A stretch of 64,000 bases of DNA, taken from NCBI RefSeq assembly GCF_025558485.1, contig NZ_CP102930.1, positions 1,364,001 through 1,428,000 on the forward strand, given 5' to 3'. Shown piece by piece: positions 42,559 to 50,793 of this stretch; positions within the stretch are counted from its first letter, which is position 1, and each line of letters opens with the position of its first letter. A program made the position numbers and the translations under genes. The notes below the pieces were generated by a model, which had not been told where the DNA came from, did not search any database, and was given only the letters and a program-made list of their open reading frames with translations. Source of the DNA: Bdellovibrio bacteriovorus. Its GTDB lineage: Bacteria > Bdellovibrionota > Bdellovibrionia > Bdellovibrionales > Bdellovibrionaceae.

Positions 42559-45348
42559 CTAGTTGATCTGAGTGGCCAGGGCTTTGACCTGATCGTTACT
42601 TAGTTCCTGAGAGAAGATCAGAATCTCTTTTGTCGTTCCTTTGATCGGAGAAGTGCCCGCAGGGCCGGCAGAGAAGAGATAAAGAGGTGTCCCGCCCGCT
42701 GGAGCAAGATACTGGGTCGGAGTTCCCGTATATCTTGTCACGGCAGAGGCTGTGGAAACCACGATGTCTCTTTTCATTGTGGGGGCGGTTCCTATAACAG
42801 CCGCCATGCCTCTTTCGGTGGTGTCACTTGCGACTCCGTTTGTTATTTCAATATTCGCTGAATCCGCAGCCGTTTGTAAAAGCCAGGCACCAGAGTTCCC
42901 GTTATTTTTGTCAAAATGGAAACCGCTATAGGAGCCGCTGTTACTGTCTCCAAGAGTCATCAAATGACCATAATTTGCCACAGCTGCGTATTTGAAGTTC
43001 ATGTATGTGGTGGTGGTTGGCGACACGGGGAATGAAGGCACTGTAAGGCCGTCATTCAAACCATCCAGAGTTAAGGTCAGAATGTATGAACTGGTCAATG
43101 TCACTGTGCCTTGCAGGGCGGGATCTGTTTGTTCTGCATGTTGGTTATTGCCGCTTTGGTCATACCATTTTACAAGGTAAGGGTTGGCTCCTCCGCGAAA
43201 TGTATCGAAATCACTTTTATTGATAACGCCATTGGCATCAAAGTAGATATCGGCTTCGGCCTGGTCACTGGTGCGGCGAATGCGAATGGCCGGACCGCTG
43301 TAAGAACCATATTTTTTCCATGAATAAATACGATCAGGTGTCGGAAGGCGATAGATATTCAGTGGAGAGCTTAAAGTTGTCTGGCCATCGGTGACATTGA
43401 CCGTGACGGTTGCATAGCCCGATGTTCCTGCGGCAGGAGTGATAGTCACAGAGCACTGACTGCCACTGCCTCCGAATGTGATGTTGCCATTTGGAATAAT
43501 CGCAGGGTCCGACGAGGTTGCACTAAGAGAGCTGGCGCAATCCACTGTATCTTCCGGATCGGGATCGGAAATGGTGAAGTTGCGGGTGATGCTGCTGCCA
43601 AGGTTGACTGCGGTTGTGGATTTTGGTCCAAGCCATGTCAGTACAGGTTTGTTACTGACAGGAGTGACTGTTTTTGGAGTGGCTCGGGTTGTACCGTAGG
43701 CATTGATGGCCTCTACCGTGTAATAATAAAGCACGCCATTGGTAAGACCTTCCAGTAAAAACGGCGATACCGCATTTGTCGCAGCAACTTGAGTTGTCGC
43801 ATTCGTGGTTCCGTATTTTACTGTGAAAGAGGTTGCACCGCTGCCATCCGTCCAACTGAAGCTGGCCGTTGTGTTACCCGCAGTGGCATTTCCAAGATTG
43901 ATGGTACCCGGAGCCGCCAGAGAGCAGGGGATGTTGGCCGTTTTTGGTCCGGTCCCTGTGGGATTGATCGCTTCGATAGTGTAGTTGTAAGTTCCACCAG
44001 CAAGGCCTTCTTCGGAACAGGTTCGAGCCGCGATGTTGTCGCAGATCACCACGTTGGTGGTCGGATTCACAACACGACGAACAGTGTAAGTGATTGGAGG
44101 GGCCCCAGTTGCCGGAGGCATCCAGTTTAGAGTGCATTTCCCAACTTCTGACACAACAACAGTGGGGGACAGGGGTACAGTGGGAGGCACATTCGGTGTT
44201 GCATTTAGAGTGTTTGAAGAGTCTTTGGTTCCGGCGACATTACGGGCGACCACTTTGAAATAGTAAGGAACTGTGTTGTTAAGTCCTGTCACTGCATAAG
44301 GTGACGTCGCATTCGTATTCACCGTCGTGGTTATATCGTTTGAGCTGGTGCCGGACATCACAGTGTAGGCCGTGGCGTTGGCGCTGGCCTGCCAGGTTAA
44401 TGTGACTTTGCTGTCAGCGGGAGTCGCTGTTAGCAAGTCGAAGTCACCGGGCATGCCAACAGGACAGGAGATTCTATTTGTTTGTGGGCCCGTCCCGGCG
44501 AGGTTGGTTGCATCCACCGTGTATTCATAGATTCCCGGCGGTCGTCCCGTATCTTCACACCCCGGAAGTGGGGTTTTATCACAGACCACAACATTGTTAG
44601 TGGCATCGGTCCAGCGACGGACAGTATAAACGATCGGTGCGGCACCAGTGCTTGGAGCGTCCCAGGCCAGTGTACACTTGGTGGCAGCAGGTACAGCCGT
44701 CAAATTCAAAGGAACAGAAGGCGGCGGAGTCGGTGTTGCACTCATCGTGTTGCTGGAATCTCGGCTGCCGATAGGATTTGTCGCAACAATACGGAAATAA
44801 TAAGTCGTCCCGTTCGTCAAAGAACTGACTTCGTAAGGCGGGGTTGCTTTGGCGGCCACCGTATTGGTGATATTTCCGGCGCTCGTGCCCGACATCACCG
44901 CGTAAGAGGATGCCTCATCGCTCAGGTTCCACAGTAAAGTGACTTTTCCATTCCCCGGAACTGCGGAGATAATATCAAATTCACCGGGGGCCCCTAAGAA
45001 CGGATAGCTTTTTTCAGCCGTGGAAAGAGTGGTGCCAGTGCTGTTGATGGCTTTCATGCGGAAATAATACGTGGTTCCCGGAGTCAGCCCTTGAATAACA
45101 ATAGGGGATTTCGTCGCTGTGATGGATTCCGTGTAAGTTCCGGCGGTGGTGCCGTAGTTCAGCTCGTAAGACTTCGCTCCTTTGGAGCTTGTCCAGGCCA
45201 CCAGCAGTTGCAATTCCACGCGCTGAATCGAGGCGATGGAAAATTCACCGGGAGCTTCCGAAGAAGGTTGATCCAACGGATCTTGATCGCCCAAAGGTTT
45301 GGTACAGGAAGCACACAATAAAAATAGGATAAGTATGTATTTACGCAC
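42559..45348 (-). CDS. FN3-repeat lipoprotein with arabinofuranosidase-B-like jelly-roll domain
   Basis: 929 aa from GTG. Lipobox LLCASC, lipid Cys near residue 15. Six or so fibronectin type III domains follow (about 35-570), recognisable by SLTNGTTYYFRIVATNPIG and similar, alternating between a Cys-containing type (KCTLAWDAP) and a Cys-free type, which implies duplication of a two-domain block. A cadherin/Ig-like domain covers about 575-670. The C-terminal part (about 680-929) has RIRRTSDQAEADIYF and LVKWYDQSGNNQHAEQ, the pattern of the jelly-roll domain of alpha-L-arabinofuranosidase B. Probably a surface glycan-binding or adhesive protein. Its Shine-Dalgarno lies in a hairpin. Confidence 0.87.
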   Translation of the reverse strand: MRKYILILFLLCASCTKPLGDQDPLDQPSSEAPGEFSIASIQRVELQLLVAWTSSKGAKSYELNYGTTAGTYTESITATKSPIVIQGLTPGTTYYFRMKAINSTGTTLSTAEKSYPFLGAPGEFDIISAVPGNGKVTLLWNLSDEASSYAVMSGTSAGNITNTVAAKATPPYEVSSLTNGTTYYFRIVATNPIGSRDSSNTMSATPTPPPSVPLNLTAVPAATKCTLAWDAPSTGAAPIVYTVRRWTDATNNVVVCDKTPLPGCEDTGRPPGIYEYTVDATNLAGTGPQTNRISCPVGMPGDFDLLTATPADSKVTLTWQASANATAYTVMSGTSSNDITTTVNTNATSPYAVTGLNNTVPYYFKVVARNVAGTKDSSNTLNATPNVPPTVPLSPTVVVSEVGKCTLNWMPPATGAPPITYTVRRVVNPTTNVVICDNIAARTCSEEGLAGGTYNYTIEAINPTGTGPKTANIPCSLAAPGTINLGNATAGNTTASFSWTDGSGATSFTVKYGTTNATTQVAATNAVSPFLLEGLTNGVLYYYTVEAINAYGTTRATPKTVTPVSNKPVLTWLGPKSTTAVNLGSSITRNFTISDPDPEDTVDCASSLSATSSDPAIIPNGNITFGGSGSQCSVTITPAAGTSGYATVTVNVTDGQTTLSSPLNIYRLPTPDRIYSWKKYGSYSGPAIRIRRTSDQAEADIYFDANGVINKSDFDTFRGGANPYLVKWYDQSGNNQHAEQTDPALQGTVTLTSSYILTLTLDGLNDGLTVPSFPVSPTTTTYMNFKYAAVANYGHLMTLGDSNSGSYSGFHFDKNNGNSGAWLLQTAADSANIEITNGVASDTTERGMAAVIGTAPTMKRDIVVSTASAVTRYTGTPTQYLAPAGGTPLYLFSAGPAGTSPIKGTTKEILIFSQELSNDQVKALATQIN

Positions 45349-45351
45349 TGT

Positions 45352-45379
45352 CTTTCCAGTCTATCAGAAGACTGGAAAG
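45352..45379 (-). promoter_or_regulatory. Hairpin that would sequester the ribosome-binding site of the FN3 lipoprotein
   Basis: Perfect 10-bp arms CTTTCCAGTC / GACTGGAAAG around 8 nt. On the minus strand the second arm ends with GGAAAG, 3 nt before the GTG start at 45348, so the stem would mask the only Shine-Dalgarno-like sequence. There is no T run after it, so it is not an ordinary terminator for the upstream dehydrogenase. Confidence 0.5.
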
Positions 45380-45408
45380 CAGCAATGGGAGCAGGTCTTA
45401 GGTGAGGT

Positions 45409-46794
45409 CTAGATCACCTTGCCGGGATTGATGATATTGTCCGGATCGAAGACTTTTTTAATCCCGCGCATAAGCGCAATTTCAGCTTCAGAACGGGTGT
45501 AGTTCAGGAACGACCGTTTGGTCAGACCCACGCCATGTTCGGCAGAGATCGAACCTTTGTACTTTTTAACCGCATCAAAGACCAAAACGTCCACTTTGCG
45601 GCACTCTTTCACAAACTCTTCTTTACTCAGGCCCTCGGGGCGCAGGATATTGATGTGTAAATTGCCATCCCCGATATGACCGAACCAGACCACTTCCCAG
45701 GTCGGGTAGGCCGCTGACAGGACCTGGTCCAGATCTTCCATGAACGGAGGCACTTTGGAAATGGCCACGGCAATGTCATTCTTATACGGGGAGTACTTGG
45801 CCAAAGACTCGGAAATGTCCTCGCGGTATCTCCAGAAAGTTTTGGCTTGAACGTCGGATTGGGAAATCACGCCATCCAAGACCCAGCCTTCTTCCAGGGA
45901 TTTTTCAAACACGCTCAACGCATGTTCTTCATCGGCTTCGTTACGAGTTTCAACTTCCGCCAGCACATAGAATGGGCATTCTGTTGCCAACGGAGCACTT
46001 AAACCTGTGCCTTCCAAAACTTTGCGCAAGGCTTTGTCCGAAAACATTTCAAACGCCACCAGCGAGGTTTTGGTTTTAAATTCCGCAAAGATTTTCATCA
46101 CGGCGTCCAGACCGCTCACACCCATCACCAGAACCTTCATTGGCGGTGGCGCCGCCGCAAGTTTGATGGTGGCTTCCGTGATAAAGCCCAAAGTTCCCTC
46201 AGAGCCAATAAACAGATGGCGCAGATCATAGCCCGTGGCATTTTTCACCAGAGCATTGTTCAGCTCCAGCACATCGCCCGTGCCTGTGACGACTTTCAGT
46301 CCCGCGACCCAGTCGCGTGTCAGGCCGTAGCGCACAACTTTGATGCCGCCAGCATTCGTGGCAATGTTGCCGCCCATTTGCGAAGATCCGCGGGCGGCGA
46401 AATCCACGGGATAGAAAAGATTTTTGGAATGAGCAAATTCCTGCAATGCTTCGGTCACAACACCCGGATCAATCACCACGGTTTGATCCACGGGATTGAA
46501 TTCCTTGATCTTGTTCATTTGATCAAAGGACACAATGACTTCACCTTGCGTGGCCACCGCCGCACCAGAAAGACCTGTGCGACCGCCGGAAGGGATCAGC
46601 GCGATTTTGTTTTTACGTGCCCAGTGAACAAGTTTAACGACGTCTTCGGTGGAATGAGGGAAAACGATGGCCGAAGCCTTGATATCGAAATAGGTTGTCC
46701 AGTCCTTGCCCCAGTATTTCAGACTCTCTTCATCGGTTTTGATTTGGTCTTTCTTCAAGAGGCTTTCAAGTTCGAGGAGAGCGCTGGTGGACAT
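45409..46794 (-). CDS. FAD-linked D-2-hydroxyacid dehydrogenase (GlcD/D-2-hydroxyglutarate dehydrogenase type)
   Basis: 461 aa. N-terminal PCMH-type FAD domain (about 35-215) with PSGGRTGLSGAA and GNIATNAGGIKVVRYG; FIGSEGTLGFITEATIKL follows. The C-terminal FAD-oxidase domain has GHIGDGNLHINI and ISAEHGVG, which hold metal and substrate residues. Such enzymes oxidise D-lactate, glycolate or D-2-hydroxyglutarate and pass electrons to a quinone or ETF. The neighbourhood contains serA, whose side reaction makes D-2-hydroxyglutarate, so the last substrate is attractive but unproven. No separate GlcE/GlcF genes are here. Confidence 0.9.
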   Translation of the reverse strand: MSTSALLELESLLKKDQIKTDEESLKYWGKDWTTYFDIKASAIVFPHSTEDVVKLVHWARKNKIALIPSGGRTGLSGAAVATQGEVIVSFDQMNKIKEFNPVDQTVVIDPGVVTEALQEFAHSKNLFYPVDFAARGSSQMGGNIATNAGGIKVVRYGLTRDWVAGLKVVTGTGDVLELNNALVKNATGYDLRHLFIGSEGTLGFITEATIKLAAAPPPMKVLVMGVSGLDAVMKIFAEFKTKTSLVAFEMFSDKALRKVLEGTGLSAPLATECPFYVLAEVETRNEADEEHALSVFEKSLEEGWVLDGVISQSDVQAKTFWRYREDISESLAKYSPYKNDIAVAISKVPPFMEDLDQVLSAAYPTWEVVWFGHIGDGNLHINILRPEGLSKEEFVKECRKVDVLVFDAVKKYKGSISAEHGVGLTKRSFLNYTRSEAEIALMRGIKKVFDPDNIINPGKVI

Positions 46795-46805
46795 GCTACA
46801 ACATC

Positions 46806-47012
46806 CTATTCTTCGTTGATCGGTCGGTGATAATCTTTCAGAGTTCTGATTCTAAAGAAAGCATAGACGGGACACAAGCCCCAAGCTGCGGTGATAAGTC
46901 CATAGACCCCGATATACGCCCAGAAAGGACCGCCGGCCACGGCGTAGGCGGTTAAACCCACGCCGAATAGAAACCTAAGAATGCGGTCCCACAGGGCGAC
47001 GTTGCATCTCAT
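46806..47012 (-). CDS. DUF2892/YgaP-like small membrane protein
   Basis: 68 aa with two closely spaced transmembrane helices (about 10-28 and 30-46), the WDRILRFLFGVGL opening and the GLCPVYAFFRI segment containing the conserved Cys-Pro of the family. Function unknown; relatives are often fused to rhodanese domains. It ends 12 bp before the dehydrogenase start and begins 1 bp after the stop of grxD, so all are on one minus-strand transcript. Confidence 0.82.
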   Translation of the reverse strand: MRCNVALWDRILRFLFGVGLTAYAVAGGPFWAYIGVYGLITAAWGLCPVYAFFRIRTLKDYHRPINEE

Positions 47013-47013
47013 A

Positions 47014-47319
47014 TTACTTCAGAAGTTCCTGAAGTTCGCCGGACTGGTACATTTCCATCATGATATCGCTGCCGCCAACCAACTGGTGGTTGATGTAAAG
47101 CTGTGGAATAGTCGGCCAGTTGCCGTACTCTTTGATGCCCTGACGGATTTCATCGTCGTCCAAAACATTCACATCATGGAACTGAACGCCCATGTCCTGA
47201 AGGATCGCGCATGCACGGGCGGAGAAACCGCACATAGGGAACTGTTGAGTTCCTTTCATGAACAATACGATTTTATTACCTTTAACAATCTGATCAATTC
47301 TTTCGTGAGTCGTAGCCAT
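47014..47319 (-). CDS. grxD: Monothiol glutaredoxin (Grx4)
   Basis: 101 aa, the full length of single-domain CGFS glutaredoxins. KGTQQFPMCGFSARA contains the CGFS active site (Cys near residue 30); NWPTIPQLYINHQLVGGSDI is the cis-Pro and glutathione-binding region. These proteins bind a bridging [2Fe-2S] cluster with glutathione and deliver it to targets, commonly together with BolA, which is encoded just upstream with a 17-bp gap. Cytoplasmic. Confidence 0.95.
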   Translation of the reverse strand: MATTHERIDQIVKGNKIVLFMKGTQQFPMCGFSARACAILQDMGVQFHDVNVLDDDEIRQGIKEYGNWPTIPQLYINHQLVGGSDIMMEMYQSGELQELLK

Positions 47320-47336
47320 TTTACGGGTCCTTTTTA

Positions 47337-47564
47337 TTATTTAATCTTAGTCTTAATTGAAAGTGCGTGAACCTCGCCGGTCTTTAATTCTGGACCAAAG
47401 CAAGCCATCACATTTTGGTGCTGCTGGATGCGAGTCATACCCGCAAACACAGGGCTTTCCACAAATACTTCCCAGTGATCCTGAGTGCCAGTCAGATCGA
47501 AAACTTCGATGGTGGCACCTGGATAATGCTTCTCTAAACGTTCTTTCATTTGTTCTGCTGTCAT
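47337..47564 (-). CDS. bolA: BolA family protein
   Basis: 75 aa from ATG 47564; earlier in-frame codons belong to the region of the divergent gene. The BolA fold is evident: MTAEQMKERLEKHYPGATIEV, DHWEVFVESPVFAGM, QHQNVMACFGPELKTGEVHALSIKTK. It partners with the CGFS glutaredoxin in a [2Fe-2S] heterocomplex for iron sensing or Fe-S trafficking. The adjacent grxD supports this. The start has no Shine-Dalgarno. Confidence 0.93.
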   Translation of the reverse strand: MTAEQMKERLEKHYPGATIEVFDLTGTQDHWEVFVESPVFAGMTRIQQHQNVMACFGPELKTGEVHALSIKTKIK

Positions 47565-47619
47565 AGAAGGGGAAACTAGCAGAGCACGCCGTCTCGGTAA
47601 AGGGTGAGGTGCTGATAGA

Positions 47620-47648
47620 TTGAATGACGCAATCCGCCAGTGTACTAT
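47620..47648 (+). promoter_or_regulatory. Sigma70-like promoter of the LTA-synthase-like gene
   Basis: TTGAAT, 17 bp, TACTAT. The -10 ends 6 nt before ATG 47655, so the transcript should start at the ATG or next to it. Confidence 0.5.
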
Positions 47649-47654
47649 ATCCCC

Positions 47655-49589
47655 ATGTTTGGACCCTCCCATCGAATTATTAAGATCTTCTCTCTGGTTT
47701 TAGTGGCTGTACTTTTCTATTTCCTGGCCCGGATGGAGTTCCTGATTTGGAACTGGAGTCTTTTTAAAAACAAACCCGCGCAGGATTTGTTGTGGTCTTT
47801 CATTGTGGGTCTGCGCTTTGACGTGGTGGCGACACTGACGTTGGCGGCACCCTTGATTCTGCTATCCCTGATTCCCTGGCCGCGAAGCTGGAATCGATTG
47901 TGGCAGCAGGGGAGCTGGATTGTCTTCAGCATCCTGCAAGTGCCTCTCTTGATTTTGAACTTGGTGGACACCGAGTTTATTAATTTCGTGGGTCGTCGTT
48001 TTACCTACGACAGTCTGTTCCTGATGAATGAGCTTTCCGGAAAAATGTGGAACTTCGTCAGCAGTTACTGGCTGCTGTTTGTGGTGAACACGTTGCTGGT
48101 GGTTTTATTCGTTGTGGTGGTGCGCCGGGTGGCGTTGCATGAACCTGCGGTTGTCTGGACGGCGGAACAGAAATCCGGAAAGTTGAAGTTGTGGGGGGCT
48201 CACGCCTTTCTAAGTTTTGTGGCGCTGGTTATCAGCGTGATCGGCATTCGCGGAGGCTTGCAGGCCAAGCCAATTAATTTCGTCAACGCCAACGTCTTTA
48301 CCGCACCTTTGCTGAACAATCTGGTTTTAAATTCCACCTTCACCTTCATAAAAAGCTACGGGGCAGAGGGGTTGAGCAAAGAAAAATACTTCACCGACAA
48401 GGACCGGATGCTGTCTCTGTTGAACGGATCTCTTCGCGGCTCTTTGCTGGAAGGAAAGCGGGCCAGGAAGCCTCAGAATATCGTCGTGATAATTCTGGAA
48501 AGCTTCGGCGAGGAATACATGGGGCCGGTCGATGGCGGCAAGTCCTACACGCCGTTTTTGGATTCCTTAAAGACCAAATCCCTGAGTTTTGAAAATGCCT
48601 ATGCCAATGGACGCCGTTCCATTGAGGGCGTGGGGGCGATCATGGGCGGGATTCCCGCCCTGATGAACGAGCCGTTTATTTCCTCGCACTTTACTGCTAA
48701 TTATTTCCTGGGTTTGGGAACGCTGCTGGCCCCGCATAAGTTTTCTTCCAGCTTCTTTCATGGCGGGCACAATGGAACCATGTACTTTGATTCCTTCATG
48801 CAAAGTGCCGGGGTGGAAAAGTATTATGGTGCCCGTGAATACGGCAACACGGACGATGACGACGGCGTGTGGGGGATATGGGACGAACCTTTCCTGCAAT
48901 GGATGCTGACTCAGGTCGATGAAATGCCTCAGCCATTTATGACCTCGGTGTTTACTTTAAGTTCGCATCAGCCCTTTAAAGTTCCGGCGCAGTACACGGA
49001 GCGTTTTCCGGAAGGTCCTCTGCCGATTCTGAAGGCTGTGGAATACACGGACTATGCGTTGGAAAAGTTTTTTGCAGAGGCCGCCAGGAAACCGTGGTTT
49101 AAAAATACATTGTTTGTGATTACGGCCGATCATACTTCCATGCACTATCGCCCTGAATATCAGAACGAGCAGGGGAATTATCGCATCCCTTTGTTGTTGT
49201 ACCATCCGTCCTTTAAATTCCCGACGGTGGATACGCAGATGGTGGTGCAGCAGATTGATATTCTGCCGACGGTCCTGGATTTCCTGGGGATTTCGGACAA
49301 GGATCAAAACTATCTGGGAAGCTCCGTTTTTGTTCCCGGCGATAAAACGGCGGTGAACTTTATTGACGGCAGATACCTGCTGTTTGCAAAAGATTATTCC
49401 CTGGTCTGGTCACCGGGCCACGGCGATCCGCAAATGTTTGCCATCACAGACCGGACCAATGAAAAAGACCTTTCGGTGTCACCGCCAGAAGCTTCGCGCC
49501 GGGATCAACTGGTGCAACGGCTGAAGGCCACGATTCAGTATTTTAACGAAGGCATGTGGGATAATAAGTTGTATTACCCCTCGAAATAG
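47655..49589 (+). CDS. LTA synthase/MdoB-type membrane sulfatase-fold enzyme
   Basis: 644 aa from ATG 47655 (GTG 47640 is also possible). Five transmembrane helices occupy about 1-210; the periplasmic C-terminal part (about 265-630) is of the alkaline phosphatase/sulfatase superfamily: VVIILESFGEEYMGP (metal-binding Glu), ANGRRSIEGVGAIMGG (Ser as likely nucleophile instead of Thr), SSFFHGGHNGTMYF and FVITADHTSMH (metal-binding Asp-His). Such enzymes move glycerol-phosphate or phosphoethanolamine from phospholipids to lipoteichoic acid, osmoregulated glucans or lipid A. In a Gram-negative cell the last two are likelier. Confidence 0.9.
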   Translation: MFGPSHRIIKIFSLVLVAVLFYFLARMEFLIWNWSLFKNKPAQDLLWSFIVGLRFDVVATLTLAAPLILLSLIPWPRSWNRLWQQGSWIVFSILQVPLLILNLVDTEFINFVGRRFTYDSLFLMNELSGKMWNFVSSYWLLFVVNTLLVVLFVVVVRRVALHEPAVVWTAEQKSGKLKLWGAHAFLSFVALVISVIGIRGGLQAKPINFVNANVFTAPLLNNLVLNSTFTFIKSYGAEGLSKEKYFTDKDRMLSLLNGSLRGSLLEGKRARKPQNIVVIILESFGEEYMGPVDGGKSYTPFLDSLKTKSLSFENAYANGRRSIEGVGAIMGGIPALMNEPFISSHFTANYFLGLGTLLAPHKFSSSFFHGGHNGTMYFDSFMQSAGVEKYYGAREYGNTDDDDGVWGIWDEPFLQWMLTQVDEMPQPFMTSVFTLSSHQPFKVPAQYTERFPEGPLPILKAVEYTDYALEKFFAEAARKPWFKNTLFVITADHTSMHYRPEYQNEQGNYRIPLLLYHPSFKFPTVDTQMVVQQIDILPTVLDFLGISDKDQNYLGSSVFVPGDKTAVNFIDGRYLLFAKDYSLVWSPGHGDPQMFAITDRTNEKDLSVSPPEASRRDQLVQRLKATIQYFNEGMWDNKLYYPSK

Positions 49590-49599
49590 TCCCGAGGAA

Positions 49600-49625
49600 A
49601 AGGCCCGTAAAAACGGGCCTTTTTT
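49600..49625. terminator. Bidirectional intrinsic terminator
   Basis: Stem AAGGCCCGT / ACGGGCCTT around AAAA with T runs on both sides, between convergent stops at 49589 and 49628. Confidence 0.93.
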
Positions 49626-49627
49626 AT

Positions 49628-50041
49628 TTAGTGTGAAACATGGGAAAGAATATTGTGGGATAGTTTTTGATCCCGGCTTTTGTTGGCAATATCCCCCAGG
49701 CTGAGCATTCCGACCAGGCGTTTTTGCTGATTGATCACCGGCATCCGGCGGATTTTTTTTGAACTCATCTGCGTGCCGACGGAATCCAGGTCATCTTCTT
49801 CAAAACAGAAATTGATTCCGGGGCTCATGCAGTCGCTGACCTTGGTGTTATTGGGATCAAGTCCTTTTGCCACGACCCGAACGGCGATGTCCCGATCGGT
49901 GATCATTCCGATCATTTTGTCATTGTCCTCCACAGGAAGACATCCGTAGTCACCGCGTGCCATCATTTGTGCCGCTTCACGAACAGTGTGGTTTAGATTG
50001 ATGACATCGGCTTGCTTATGCATAACCTCTCTGACTTTCAT
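49628..50041 (-). CDS. CBS-domain pair protein
   Basis: 137 aa from ATG 50041, chosen for AAAGGAG 7 nt upstream. Two CBS domains (about 5-60 and 70-125) with GDYGCLPVEDNDKMIGMITDRDIAVRVVAKG and RRMPVINQQKRLVGMLSLGDIANKS. Tandem CBS domains bind adenine nucleotides or similar ligands and signal energy state; stand-alone proteins like this are often stress-induced. No partner is evident, and its upstream neighbour is the PilZ protein gene on the same strand. Confidence 0.9.
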   Translation of the reverse strand: MKVREVMHKQADVINLNHTVREAAQMMARGDYGCLPVEDNDKMIGMITDRDIAVRVVAKGLDPNNTKVSDCMSPGINFCFEEDDLDSVGTQMSSKKIRRMPVINQQKRLVGMLSLGDIANKSRDQKLSHNILSHVSH

Positions 50042-50105
50042 GAAAAACTCCTTTGCTGGTGGGAATAGGATAGAGACTTTCATAAAATAAGATCGCTGTA
50101 TTTTA

Positions 50106-50792
50106 TCAGGATGCTTTACGGAAGTAGAGCTCGCGCTGCAGGTCTGTCAAAGAGCTGATGATACGATCTTCACTGGCATTGGCCATGTGATTAAACTCCA
50201 CGCCCAAAGTCAGGAACTCATCGTTTTTGAGGCGGATATTTTTGATCAATCCCTGCACCAGGATCGGGTCGCGATCACCCAGATAGATTTCAGCCTGCAC
50301 CATGTCCTCCAGATTCAGGCTGGCCGCTGTGTGAGAAATTTCAACAGCACAACCTTCCGTGGAAAGATCCAGCAGTCGGCAGGTGTAAGAACAGACCACT
50401 TGATTCAGGTACGTTACCACAAATTCGGCAGAATAGTCCGCCGGGATCACATAGCGATAATTCTTGCGTCGTTGCAGATGGAACAAGTTCAGAACAGTCA
50501 AAGTGATGTTGTGCTCGTTCACAACCGGGTGAGTCTCAAACAGGTATTTTTCGCCCTTTAATGCAAAGCTTGCAGTGAACGTGGCCGCATCGTCGGTGTT
50601 CATTGCGGTTGATTCCGGTGGATGACACTTGATTTGCAACTTGTCGTTGGTGCCCATCGGTTTCAGAATAATGGTGCGGTCATACTTGTCACGCAGACTG
50701 ATCAGCTCCTGAGAATTCAAGAGCTGCTGTAAAAGCTCGTGCTTTTTTGATTCCTCATGAATGGCTTTGAAAATGACCAGTGCTTCGCTCAT
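50106..50792 (-). CDS. PilZ-domain protein (candidate c-di-GMP receptor)
   Basis: 228 aa. The N-terminal half (about 1-100) is a YcgR-like or unknown beta domain; the C-terminal PilZ domain starts with the c-di-GMP-binding RKNYR (Arg109-x3-Arg113) and has DLSTEG (Asp142, Ser144, Gly147), both motifs intact. It should therefore bind c-di-GMP. It starts 1 bp after the stop of the cyclic-nucleotide-like/zinc-ribbon gene, so the two are one operon behind a FliA-like promoter, which suggests a motility function; YcgR is a flagellar brake under FliA in enterobacteria. Confidence 0.9.
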   Translation of the reverse strand: MSEALVIFKAIHEESKKHELLQQLLNSQELISLRDKYDRTIILKPMGTNDKLQIKCHPPESTAMNTDDAATFTASFALKGEKYLFETHPVVNEHNITLTVLNLFHLQRRKNYRYVIPADYSAEFVVTYLNQVVCSYTCRLLDLSTEGCAVEISHTAASLNLEDMVQAEIYLGDRDPILVQGLIKNIRLKNDEFLTLGVEFNHMANASEDRIISSLTDLQRELYFRKAS

Positions 50793-50793
50793 C

